Shown: positions 52,522 through 60,571 of the stretch, piece by piece | How positions within the stretch are numbered: position 1 is the first letter of the stretch | Layout: each line of letters opens with the position of its first letter | From: Streptomyces durocortorensis | GTDB lineage: Bacteria > Actinomycetota > Actinomycetes > Streptomycetales > Streptomycetaceae | Direction of reading: 5' to 3' | NCBI RefSeq assembly: GCF_031760065.1 | Contig: NZ_CP134500.1 | Coordinates: 2,108,001-2,172,000 of the forward strand | DNA: 64,000 nucleotides | The notes under the pieces: model-generated | Databases searched by the model: none | What the model was told of the DNA's origin: nothing | What the model saw: only the letters and a program-made list of their open reading frames with translations | Program-made: the position numbers and the translations under genes

Positions 52522-53574
52522 ATGACCAGGGCGAGGGGCCGGTCCGTGAAAGGCCGGTTCGCGGGCGGCCGGCTGCGTGGCTGGGGCGGCGTGACGGGGA
52601 TGGCGGCGGCGTGCGCGGTGACCGCCGCGGTCACCCTGCTGCCGCTGTCCCACCACAGCGGCGGGCCGGCCGGTGCGGATGCGGCGGGCGGCGGGGCGGT
52701 CGCGGCCGTGCAGGCGCGGGCCGAGGCGTGCACGGAGCCGGAGGCGAGCCTGCCGCCGTCGGGGGCGGACGGGCCGAACATCGCGAAGATCAAGGCGCGC
52801 GGCAAGCTGATCGCGGGAGTCGACCAGAACAGCTTCCGCTGGGGCTACCGCAATCCGGCCAACGGTGAGCTGGAGGGGTTCGACATCGATCTGGTGCGGG
52901 CCGTCGCCGAGGACGTCCTGGGCGACCCGGACGCGGTGATCTTCCGTGCGATCCCCACCAACCAGCGCATCGCCGCCCTGGAGAGCGAGCGGGTCGACGT
53001 CGTCGTACGGACGATGACGATCAACTGCAAGCGGCTGGAGCAGGTCTCCTTCTCCACCGCCTACTTCCAGGCCGGACAGCAGGTCCTCGCCCCGAAGGAG
53101 TCCGCGATCACCGGCTACGACGCCTCGCTGAAGGGCAAGCGGGTCTGCTCGGCCGAGGGCTCCACCGCGTACGAGGCGCTGGAGAAGGAGTCCTTCGGGG
53201 CGGTCTACAAGGACGAGTTCGACGGCACCGAGCGCGACCGGGACCGGCTGACCGTGCCGAACCAGCTGGACTGCCTGGTGCGGCTCCAGCTCGGCGAGGT
53301 CGACGCGATCGTCACGGACAACGCCCTGGCGGCCGGTCAGGCGGCCCAGGACCCGGCGGTGGAGCTGAAGGGGAAGGCTCCGTTCACCACCGAGTACTAC
53401 GGCGTCGCTACCAAGAAGGGCGCCGACGACCTGGTGGCCCGGGTCAACAAGGTCCTCGTCGACTACCGGGCGGGCGGCAGGAACAGCGCCTGGATGACGT
53501 CCTACGACAAGTGGCTGGCGACCGGCCTGCCCGGCATCACGGCACCGCCCGCACCCAAGTACCGCAACGACTGA
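52522..53574 (+). CDS. GlnH-like amino-acid-binding protein
   Basis: This 350-residue extracytoplasmic binding protein of family 3 (polar amino acids) has an N-terminal hydrophobic segment (GGVTGMAAACAVTAAVTLLPL), which exports or anchors it. The domain follows from IKARGKLIAGVDQNSFRWGYRNPANGELEGFDIDLVRAVAEDVLGDP. ALESERVDVVVRTMTINCKRLEQVSFS is the ligand-binding strand region. There are no ABC permease or ATPase genes beside it, as for GlnH next to mycobacterial pknG, so sensing rather than transport is likely. ATG 52522 follows GAGAGGGG; GTG 52507, overlapping the previous stop, is possible. Confidence 0.87.
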   Translation: MTRARGRSVKGRFAGGRLRGWGGVTGMAAACAVTAAVTLLPLSHHSGGPAGADAAGGGAVAAVQARAEACTEPEASLPPSGADGPNIAKIKARGKLIAGVDQNSFRWGYRNPANGELEGFDIDLVRAVAEDVLGDPDAVIFRAIPTNQRIAALESERVDVVVRTMTINCKRLEQVSFSTAYFQAGQQVLAPKESAITGYDASLKGKRVCSAEGSTAYEALEKESFGAVYKDEFDGTERDRDRLTVPNQLDCLVRLQLGEVDAIVTDNALAAGQAAQDPAVELKGKAPFTTEYYGVATKKGADDLVARVNKVLVDYRAGGRNSAWMTSYDKWLATGLPGITAPPAPKYRND

Positions 53575-53667
53575 CCCCGTACCACCGGCAGGCGTACGGA
53601 CCGGAGCAGACCGAAGCAAGCGATCCCGCCGGGCCGACGGCCGGCGGGGAGAGCGGAGAGGTGTTCG

Positions 53668-55020
53668 ATGGGCGTCGCGGGATCCTTCCCCAGCTTCGCG
53701 GGGAGGCCTCCCGGCCCGGTCATGGACCGGGAGGAGGCGGACCGTGCGCTGGCCCGGCTCGGTGCGGAGCACGAGGCCATCGAGACCTCGCTCCTCGCCC
53801 TCCAGGACCATGCCGGCCGCCGGCTCCTGGAAGGTGCCGGGCTGACCGGTGTCACCCGGGAGCGCTGGGCCACGACCGAGCAGTCGATCACCCTGCTCTG
53901 GGGGTACTTCGACGCCTACGCGGGGGCGCTGGCCGAGGCCCGGGAGATACGGGCCCGCAGGCGCCAGCCGAACCGGGAGGACCTCGCCGCGCTGACCGAG
54001 CTCCTGCGCGGGGACGCGGTCCATGTGGCGAACCCGGGGGCGCTGCCGCCGCCCCCGGTCGCCGGCCCGGCACGGCTCTCCGAGCGGTTCTCGCTCCAGG
54101 AACTGGTCGCCCGGATGAACGAGCTGTACGCCCGTTCCCTGGACATGGTCGTCGCCGCCGACTCCGTCTGGTCGGCGCTGCCCGCCCGGATCGATCTGCT
54201 CGCGGCCGAGCTGCACCGGACGCGTTCCCTGGCCCACTCGGTGGGCGTGCGGCCCGGTGAGCATCCGGCGGGCGACGATCTCGCGGAGATCACCGAGGAG
54301 CTGACCACCCTGCGGACCCAGGTGATATCCGACCCACTGGCGTTCTGGCTGCCGGGGCCCGGCAGCGCGGCGCCCGGCGGCGGCCGCCCCGACACCTCGC
54401 GCTACGACCGGGCCGCCCGCGCCCTGGAGGACGTACGGCGGGAGATCGAGGCGGTCCTGGCGGTCCGCCAGGACGCCGAGGCCCGCCTGGTCCGGCTGCG
54501 GGACGTGCTCTCCCGGGCCGACCGCACCCTCACCGAGGCGCGGGCGGCACGCGGTGAGGTGCTGGCGAAGATCGCCGCCTCCGAGGTGCCCGCGGTCAGC
54601 GGTCCGCCGACCGCCCTCCAGGAGCGTCTGGCTGCCGCGTCGGACTACCGCAGGCACGCCCAGTGGCACCGGCTCTCGCCGCTGCTGGAGTCGCTGGAGC
54701 AGGAGGCCGAGGACGAACTGCTGCGCGCCCGCGAGTCGCTGACCTCGGTGACGGCCCCGCTGGCGGTCCGCGCGGAGCTGCGCGGCCGGCTCGACGCGTA
54801 CAAGGCGAAGGTGGCCCGGCACGGCCTGGCGGAGGACCCGATGCTGATCGAGCGGTACGACGCGGCGCGCCGGATGCTGTGGAGCGCGCCGTGCGATCTG
54901 CGGGTCGCCGAGCAGGCCGTCCTGCGCTACCAGCACGCGGTCCAGGAACTGCTGGCGCCGCGTCGGCCCGACGGCCCCCAGGACCGGCGGGACGCGGGCG
55001 AACAGGGGGAGAGCCGATGA
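53668..55020 (+). CDS. uncharacterised helical protein in the pknG operon
   Basis: This 450-residue cytosolic protein is almost wholly alpha-helical and rich in Glu, Arg and Ala. It has long heptad-like stretches at about residues 18-100, 135-215 and 245-340 (RYDRAARALEDVRREIEAVLAVRQDAEARLVRLRDVL). It has no signal peptide, membrane helix or recognised domain. A predicted linker around 225-245 is Pro/Gly-rich. It sits between the binding protein and the kinase, and its stop overlaps the kinase start as ATGA. A scaffold linking GlnX to the kinase, or a kinase substrate, would fit, but this is inference. Confidence 0.75.
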   Translation: MGVAGSFPSFAGRPPGPVMDREEADRALARLGAEHEAIETSLLALQDHAGRRLLEGAGLTGVTRERWATTEQSITLLWGYFDAYAGALAEAREIRARRRQPNREDLAALTELLRGDAVHVANPGALPPPPVAGPARLSERFSLQELVARMNELYARSLDMVVAADSVWSALPARIDLLAAELHRTRSLAHSVGVRPGEHPAGDDLAEITEELTTLRTQVISDPLAFWLPGPGSAAPGGGRPDTSRYDRAARALEDVRREIEAVLAVRQDAEARLVRLRDVLSRADRTLTEARAARGEVLAKIAASEVPAVSGPPTALQERLAAASDYRRHAQWHRLSPLLESLEQEAEDELLRARESLTSVTAPLAVRAELRGRLDAYKAKVARHGLAEDPMLIERYDAARRMLWSAPCDLRVAEQAVLRYQHAVQELLAPRRPDGPQDRRDAGEQGESR

Positions 55021-57860
55021 GTACGCAGTGCCAGCGCCCCGGTTGCGAGGGCGCCTACGAGGACATGGGCGGCGGCGAGCTGTACTGCGGCACCTGCGGC
55101 CTGGCCCCGGTCGTCTCGCCGACGGGCATGGTGAGTTCGCCGCCCACGGGGGTCGCCGGGGGCGGCCGGGCGAGCAGCCGGGACAGCTCCTCGCAGCGCT
55201 CCGGGTCCCGCGCCTCCTCGCGGTCCTCGTCGCGTTCGTCGACCTCGCGCCGCTCGGTCTCGGGGCGGCTGTCGCGCTCGCTGTCCGGGGCGTCCACCTC
55301 ACGTTCGGTCTCGGTGCGCTCCTCGGGTTCCACGTCGGCGACCTCGGCCCGGGGCCGCCTCGGCGTCGGTCTGGTGGAGGTGCCGGACGTGCCCCGGCCC
55401 GATCCGCGTACGGCGGTGCTGGAGAACCCGGAGGTACCCGAGCGCAAGCGGTTCTGCTCCCGCTCGGACTGCGGGGCCCCGGTGGGCCGTTCGCGCGGGG
55501 ACCGGCCGGGCCGCACGGAGGGGTTCTGCACCAAGTGCGGTCACCCCTACTCCTTCGTGCCGAAGCTGGGCGGCGGGGACATCGTGCACGGCCAGTACGA
55601 GGTCGTGGGCTGCCTGGCGCACGGCGGGCTCGGCTGGGTGTACCTCGCGGTGGACCGCGCCGTCTCGGACCGCTGGGTGGTCCTCAAGGGCCTGCTGGAC
55701 ACCGGCGACCAGGACGCGATGGCCGCCGCGATCTCCGAGCGCCGCTTCCTCGCCGAGATCGAGCACGCCAACATCGTCCGCATCTACAACTTCGTCGAGC
55801 ACCTGGACCAGCGGACCGGCTCGCTCGACGGGTACATCGTCATGGAGTACGTCGGCGGCAAGGCGCTCAAGGAGATCGCCAACGAACGCCGTACCCCGGC
55901 CGGGAAGCGCGATCCGCTGCCGGTCGAGCAGGCGTGCGCGTACGGGATCGAGGCGCTGGAGGCGCTCGGCCATCTGCACAGCCGCAATCTCCTCTACTGC
56001 GACTTCAAGGTCGACAACGCGATCCAGACCGAGGGCCAGCTGAAGCTGATCGACATGGGCGCGGTGCGCCGGATGGACGACGACGAGTCGGCCATCTACG
56101 GCACGGTCGGCTATCAGGCCCCCGAGGTCGCGGAGCTGGGCCCCTCGGTCGCTTCCGACCTGTACACGGTGGCGCGGACGCTGGCGGTGCTCACCTTCGA
56201 CTTCCAGGGGTACACGAACGTCTTCGTGGACTCGCTGCCGGACCCGGACACCATCGAGGTGCTGCGCACCTACGAGTCGTTCTACCGGCTGCTGGTACGG
56301 GCCACCGACCCGGACCCGGCCCGGCGCTTCGCCTCGGCCGCGGAGATGGCCGAGCAGCTGACGGGGGTGCTGCGGGAGGTCGTGGCGCTCCAGACGGGGC
56401 GGCCGAGGCCCGCGCTGTCGACGCTGTTCGGCACGGAACTGCGCGTGACAGACACGGAGTTGTTCGCCGAACAGAGGGGCGACGTGTCCGAGCTGGGCGC
56501 CCGCGCCGCCTCCGCTCGCGGCGGGCTCTTCGGCCGCCGCAGGGGCGGGGCGCGTCCGCTGTCCGGAATTCCGGCACAGGGAGGGGCGGCGCCCGCAGCG
56601 CCCCCGCCACCGGTCGCGGGGGCGCTGCCGTCAGGTGTCCAGCCTTCCGGTCCGGCTTCGGGCCCGGCGGGGGCCGTTCCGGTGGGCGCCCAGCCTTCCC
56701 ATCCGGCTTCGGGCCCGGCGGGGGCCGACCCGCTGGGGGCGCCGCCGACCCATGTCCGGGGCGGTCCGCAGGGCGGTGCGCCGCTCGCGTACGCTCCCCC
56801 GGCGCACGCCCCGGTCCCGGCGCCCCGGACGGCGGAGCCCGCCCCCGGCACGGCGATGGGAGCGGCGTACGGGCCCACGAGCGGACCGGCGGTCCCCGGG
56901 GACGTCCGGCTCGTCGCGTTCGACGCCCGGGCCACCTCGCTGGCGCTGCCCGTCCCCCGGGTCGACGCGACGGACCCGAACGCCGGTTTCCTCGCCGGAC
57001 TGATGGCCGCCGCCCCGGCCGAGCTGATCACGGCCCTGCGCGCGGTGCCCGCGCCCTCGCCGGAGACCCGGCTGCGGGAGCTGCGGGCCTGGCTGGAGAT
57101 GCGGGAGCTGGATTCGGCCGCCCGTGCGCTGACCACCCTGGAGGGTGAACACCCGGACGACTGGCGGGTCGTCTGGTATCGCGGCGTCACCTCGCTGGTG
57201 ACCGGTGACGACGAGAGTGCCGCGCTCTCCTTCGACGCGGTCTACGACGCCTTCCCCGGGGAGATGGCGCCCAAGCTGGCGCTGGGGATCTGCGCGGAGG
57301 TGCTGGGCCAGCTGGACAACGCCGCCGAGTACTACCGCCTGGTGTGGGCGACCGATCCGGGTTACGTCAGCGCCGCGTTCGGCCTGGCCCGGGTGCAGAT
57401 GGCCGCCGGGGACCGGGACGCGGCGGTGCGCACTCTGGAGTCGGTGCCGGAGGCCTCGATCCACTACACGGCCGCCCGGGTCGCCGCCGTGCGGTCACGG
57501 CTGCGCGAGCGCTCCCCGCACGAGCCGCTGCTGACCGATCTGACGGCCGCCGCGAGCCAGGTGACGGCGCTGGCCGCCTTCGGTCTGGATCCGGTGCGCC
57601 GCGAGCAGTTGTCGACCGAGGTACTGGGCAAGGCGCTGGACTGGGTACTCTCCGGTAGTCCCGGTGCCCCGTCACCGGGCGGGCCGGAGACCGGGCCTCC
57701 GGGCTCCCGGAAGCTGCTCGGCGCCGAACGGGACGAGCGGGGACTGCGGTTCGGGCTGGAAAGCTCGTACCGGATGCTCGCCCGGCTCGCGCAGCGGGGC
57801 GACGAGAGGATCGAACTGGTGGAGCGGGCCAACCGTTTCCGCCCCCGGACGTGGGTGTGA
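55017..57860 (+). CDS. pknG: PknG-type Ser/Thr protein kinase with zinc ribbons and TPRs
   Basis: This 947-residue soluble kinase has an N-terminal zinc ribbon (Cys5, 10, 24, 27) and a Ser/Arg-rich disordered stretch (45-112). A rubredoxin-like element follows (Cys147, 152, 171, 174). The kinase domain (about 193-430) resembles mycobacterial PknG: GQYEVVGCLAHGGLGWVYLA, Lys224, YIVMEYVGGKALKE, YCDFKVDN with catalytic Asp329, DMGAV with Asp346, and GYQAPEV. A Pro/Gly/Ala-rich linker (about 520-640) leads to C-terminal TPRs (about 680-947). ATG 55017 overlaps the previous stop. The N-terminal ribbon is additional to the Mycobacterium layout as I know it. Confidence 0.92.
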   Translation: MSTQCQRPGCEGAYEDMGGGELYCGTCGLAPVVSPTGMVSSPPTGVAGGGRASSRDSSSQRSGSRASSRSSSRSSTSRRSVSGRLSRSLSGASTSRSVSVRSSGSTSATSARGRLGVGLVEVPDVPRPDPRTAVLENPEVPERKRFCSRSDCGAPVGRSRGDRPGRTEGFCTKCGHPYSFVPKLGGGDIVHGQYEVVGCLAHGGLGWVYLAVDRAVSDRWVVLKGLLDTGDQDAMAAAISERRFLAEIEHANIVRIYNFVEHLDQRTGSLDGYIVMEYVGGKALKEIANERRTPAGKRDPLPVEQACAYGIEALEALGHLHSRNLLYCDFKVDNAIQTEGQLKLIDMGAVRRMDDDESAIYGTVGYQAPEVAELGPSVASDLYTVARTLAVLTFDFQGYTNVFVDSLPDPDTIEVLRTYESFYRLLVRATDPDPARRFASAAEMAEQLTGVLREVVALQTGRPRPALSTLFGTELRVTDTELFAEQRGDVSELGARAASARGGLFGRRRGGARPLSGIPAQGGAAPAAPPPPVAGALPSGVQPSGPASGPAGAVPVGAQPSHPASGPAGADPLGAPPTHVRGGPQGGAPLAYAPPAHAPVPAPRTAEPAPGTAMGAAYGPTSGPAVPGDVRLVAFDARATSLALPVPRVDATDPNAGFLAGLMAAAPAELITALRAVPAPSPETRLRELRAWLEMRELDSAARALTTLEGEHPDDWRVVWYRGVTSLVTGDDESAALSFDAVYDAFPGEMAPKLALGICAEVLGQLDNAAEYYRLVWATDPGYVSAAFGLARVQMAAGDRDAAVRTLESVPEASIHYTAARVAAVRSRLRERSPHEPLLTDLTAAASQVTALAAFGLDPVRREQLSTEVLGKALDWVLSGSPGAPSPGGPETGPPGSRKLLGAERDERGLRFGLESSYRMLARLAQRGDERIELVERANRFRPRTWV

Positions 57861-57862
57861 AG

Positions 57863-59104
57863 ATGTCTCAGAGCGACCAGCAGCCCGCCGTGTCGAGGTG
57901 CCCCGGCTGCGAGGAGCCGCTGGATGCGGGCGATCTGTTCTGCGGGGCGTGCGGCTACGACCTCTCGGCCGTGCCGGCGCGCCCCCACGACCGGCCCACG
58001 ATGGCCATCACGGTGCCGGCGGGCGAGGCCGCCGGAGCCGTGCGCCACGACGAACGGACGGACCCGGGGGCCCGTGGCGGTGCGGACGACTCGGGGGACT
58101 TCGCGCTGGCGGCGCCCGATCCCCGTACGGCGGAGCACGCCGCCGCGCCCCTCGCCGCGCCCGCCGCCGGGGCGAAGGTGTGTGTGGCCTGCCGCTCGGG
58201 CCAGGTGGACCGGGACGGCTACTGCGAGAACTGCGGGCACGCGCAGCCCCGCGAGCGCGACCACATGGAGCAGGAGCTGGACGCGGTGGCCGCCGTCAGC
58301 GACCGGGGCCTGCGCCACCACCGCAACGAGGACTCCTTCGCGGTGTCCTCGACCGCGCTGCCGGACGGTTCGCCCGCCGTCGTCGCGATCGTCTGCGACG
58401 GCGTGTCCTCGGCGAGCCGGCCCGACGAGGCGTCGGCGGCCGCGGCGAGCGCCGCCAACGAGTCGCTCCTGGAGTCGCTGCCCCGGGGCACTCATCCGCA
58501 GCAGGCGATGCACGAGGCGATCGTCGCCGCGTCCGAGGCGGTCAACGCCCTGGCGCAGGAGCCCGCCGGGGCGATGGAGCACGACGCGCACCGCCATCAG
58601 AACGCCCCGGCCTGCACCCTGGTCGGCGCGATCATGGCGGGCGGGCTGCTGATCGTCGGCTGGGTCGGCGACAGCCGGGTCTACTGGGTGCCCGAGGACC
58701 GCACGGGCCCGCCCGCCCGGCTCACCGAGGACGACTCCTGGGCCGCGCAGATGGTGGCGGCGGGCCTGATGAACGAGGCGGAGGCGTACGCGGACGAGCG
58801 CGCCCACGCCATCACCGGCTGGCTCGGCGCCGACGCGTACGAACTGGAGCCGCACACCGCCGCGTTCAAGCCGGACCGGCCCGGCCTGGTGGTCGTCTGC
58901 ACGGACGGCCTGTGGAACTACGCGGAGTCGGCGCAGGAGATGGCCGCCGCCGTCCCGGCCGAGGCCCGGACGCGCCCGCTGCACGGGGCCCAGGTGCTCG
59001 TCGGGCACGCGCTCGACGGCGGGGGCCACGACAACGTAACAGTGGCACTTCTGCCGTTCGCCGTGGGGCCGCAGGGGGCAGGATCGGCCTGCACCGCCGT
59101 TTGA
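57863..59104 (+). CDS. PP2C-family protein phosphatase with zinc ribbons
   Basis: This 413-residue cytosolic Ser/Thr phosphatase is probably the counterpart of the kinase just upstream. Zinc ribbon one uses Cys13, 16, 27 and 30; ribbon two reads CVACRSGQVDRDGYCENCG. The PPM domain follows with RHHRNEDSF, VVAIVCDGVSSASRPDEAS (metal Asp), LIVGWVGDSRVYWV, LVVVCTDGLWNYAE and GGHDNVTVALLPF, so all metal ligands are present. ATG 57863 lies 2 bases after the kinase stop. GTG 57851 is the alternative. Confidence 0.9.
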   Translation: MSQSDQQPAVSRCPGCEEPLDAGDLFCGACGYDLSAVPARPHDRPTMAITVPAGEAAGAVRHDERTDPGARGGADDSGDFALAAPDPRTAEHAAAPLAAPAAGAKVCVACRSGQVDRDGYCENCGHAQPRERDHMEQELDAVAAVSDRGLRHHRNEDSFAVSSTALPDGSPAVVAIVCDGVSSASRPDEASAAAASAANESLLESLPRGTHPQQAMHEAIVAASEAVNALAQEPAGAMEHDAHRHQNAPACTLVGAIMAGGLLIVGWVGDSRVYWVPEDRTGPPARLTEDDSWAAQMVAAGLMNEAEAYADERAHAITGWLGADAYELEPHTAAFKPDRPGLVVVCTDGLWNYAESAQEMAAAVPAEARTRPLHGAQVLVGHALDGGGHDNVTVALLPFAVGPQGAGSACTAV

Positions 59105-59123
59105 GCTTCAAGGAGCCGACCAG

Positions 59124-60485
59124 ATGGCCAACTTCTCCAAGTCGAACGTGCCGCAGTTCTCCGTCGAGGTGTACCAGAACGCGTTCCTGCCCGAGGGCGG
59201 ACGTGAGGTCAACGCGATCGTCACGGTCACCTCGACCGGCGGCGGCACCACCGGGGGCGTTCCGCTGGCGGGGGTCGCGCCCTCACCGGCGTACGGGCCG
59301 GGGCAGGCGCCCGACGCGGCCGTGGTGCTGATGGTCGACTGTTCCGGTTCGATGGACTATCCGCCGACGAAGATGCGCAACGCGCGCGACGCGACGGCCG
59401 CGGCCATCGACACCCTGCGCGAGGGCACCCGGTTCGCGGTGGTCGCCGGGACGCATGTGGCCAAGGACGTCTACCCGGGTGAGGGGCGGCTCGCGGTCGC
59501 CGACGCGCGGACGAAGGCGCGGGCCAAGGACGCCCTGCGGAAGCTGAGCACGGGCGGCGGCACCGCGATCGGCACCTGGCTGCGGCTGGCCGACCGGCTG
59601 CTGGGCTCCGCCGACGTGGGCATCCGGCACGGCATCCTGCTGACCGACGGCCGCAACGAGCACGAGGCGCCCGAGGACCTGCGGGCGGCCCTGGACTCCT
59701 GCGCCGGGCGGTTCACCTGTGACGCCCGCGGGGTGGGCACCGACTGGGAGGTGAAGGAGGTCACCGGCATAGCCGCCGCCCTCCTCGGCACGGCCGACAT
59801 CGTCGCCGACCCCTCGGAGCTGGCCGCGGACTTCACGCGGATGATGGAGAACGCCATGGGCAAGGAGGTCGCGGACGTGGCGCTGCGGCTCTGGACGCCC
59901 GTGGGGGTGGAGATCCGCTTCGTGAAGCAGGTCGCGCCGACGGTCGCGGACCTGACCGGCCGGCGCACGGAGGCGAGCCCTCGGGCCGGGGACTATCCGA
60001 CGGGTTCGTGGGGCGACGAGTCCCGCGACTACCACGTGTGCGTCCAGGTGCCGGCGGCCGGGATCGGCCAGGAGATGCTGGCCGCCCGGGTCTCGCTCGT
60101 CCTGCCCGGCCCCCCGGGCACGGGCGCCCCGCAGACCCTGTCCCAGGGGCTCGTACGGGCGGTGTGGACGGACGACATGGTGGCGTCGACCTCGATCAAT
60201 CCGCAGGTCGCGCACTACACGGGTCAGGCGGAACTGGCACAAGTCATCCAGCAGGGTCTGGACGCACGCAAGTCGGGCGACTTCGACGGCGCGACGGCGA
60301 AACTGGGCCGTGCGGTGCAGCTGGCGTCGGCGTCCGGGAACCAGGACACTGCGAAACTGCTTTCGAAGGTGGTCGACGTCGTCGATGCGGCGACAGGTAC
60401 TGTGCGACTGAAGGCGAAGGTCGCGGAAGCGGACGAGATGACCCTCGAAACGCGCTCCACCAAGACCGTTCGCGTCAAGAAGTAG
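59124..60485 (+). CDS. von Willebrand factor A domain protein
   Basis: This 453-residue cytosolic protein has a beta-sandwich-like N-terminus (FSVEVYQNAFLPEGGREVNAIVTV) and a VWA domain from about residue 65. The metal-ion site is complete: DCSGSMD, then GGGTAIGTW, and LLTDGRNEHEAPEDLR. A C-terminal beta-rich region precedes a helical repeat-like segment GLDARKSGDFDGATAKLGRAVQLASASGNQDTAKLL. It resembles vWA proteins that travel with PP2C phosphatases and kinases in TerY-P-like triads. It starts 19 bases after the phosphatase gene. Confidence 0.9.
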   Translation: MANFSKSNVPQFSVEVYQNAFLPEGGREVNAIVTVTSTGGGTTGGVPLAGVAPSPAYGPGQAPDAAVVLMVDCSGSMDYPPTKMRNARDATAAAIDTLREGTRFAVVAGTHVAKDVYPGEGRLAVADARTKARAKDALRKLSTGGGTAIGTWLRLADRLLGSADVGIRHGILLTDGRNEHEAPEDLRAALDSCAGRFTCDARGVGTDWEVKEVTGIAAALLGTADIVADPSELAADFTRMMENAMGKEVADVALRLWTPVGVEIRFVKQVAPTVADLTGRRTEASPRAGDYPTGSWGDESRDYHVCVQVPAAGIGQEMLAARVSLVLPGPPGTGAPQTLSQGLVRAVWTDDMVASTSINPQVAHYTGQAELAQVIQQGLDARKSGDFDGATAKLGRAVQLASASGNQDTAKLLSKVVDVVDAATGTVRLKAKVAEADEMTLETRSTKTVRVKK

Positions 60486-60571
60486 CACAACACGATCACC
60501 TCGCGGTCATGGCGCCGCGATCGACAGCATGCGGCCTCCGGGGCCGGAAGAGGAGAGGGGGAAGCGCCGAC

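Noticed and set aside
52273..55302. Minus-strand frame of 1,009 codons across three genes of the pknG operon.
   Set aside because: It crosses coupled gene boundaries and has no recognisable domain; shadow of plus-strand codon bias.
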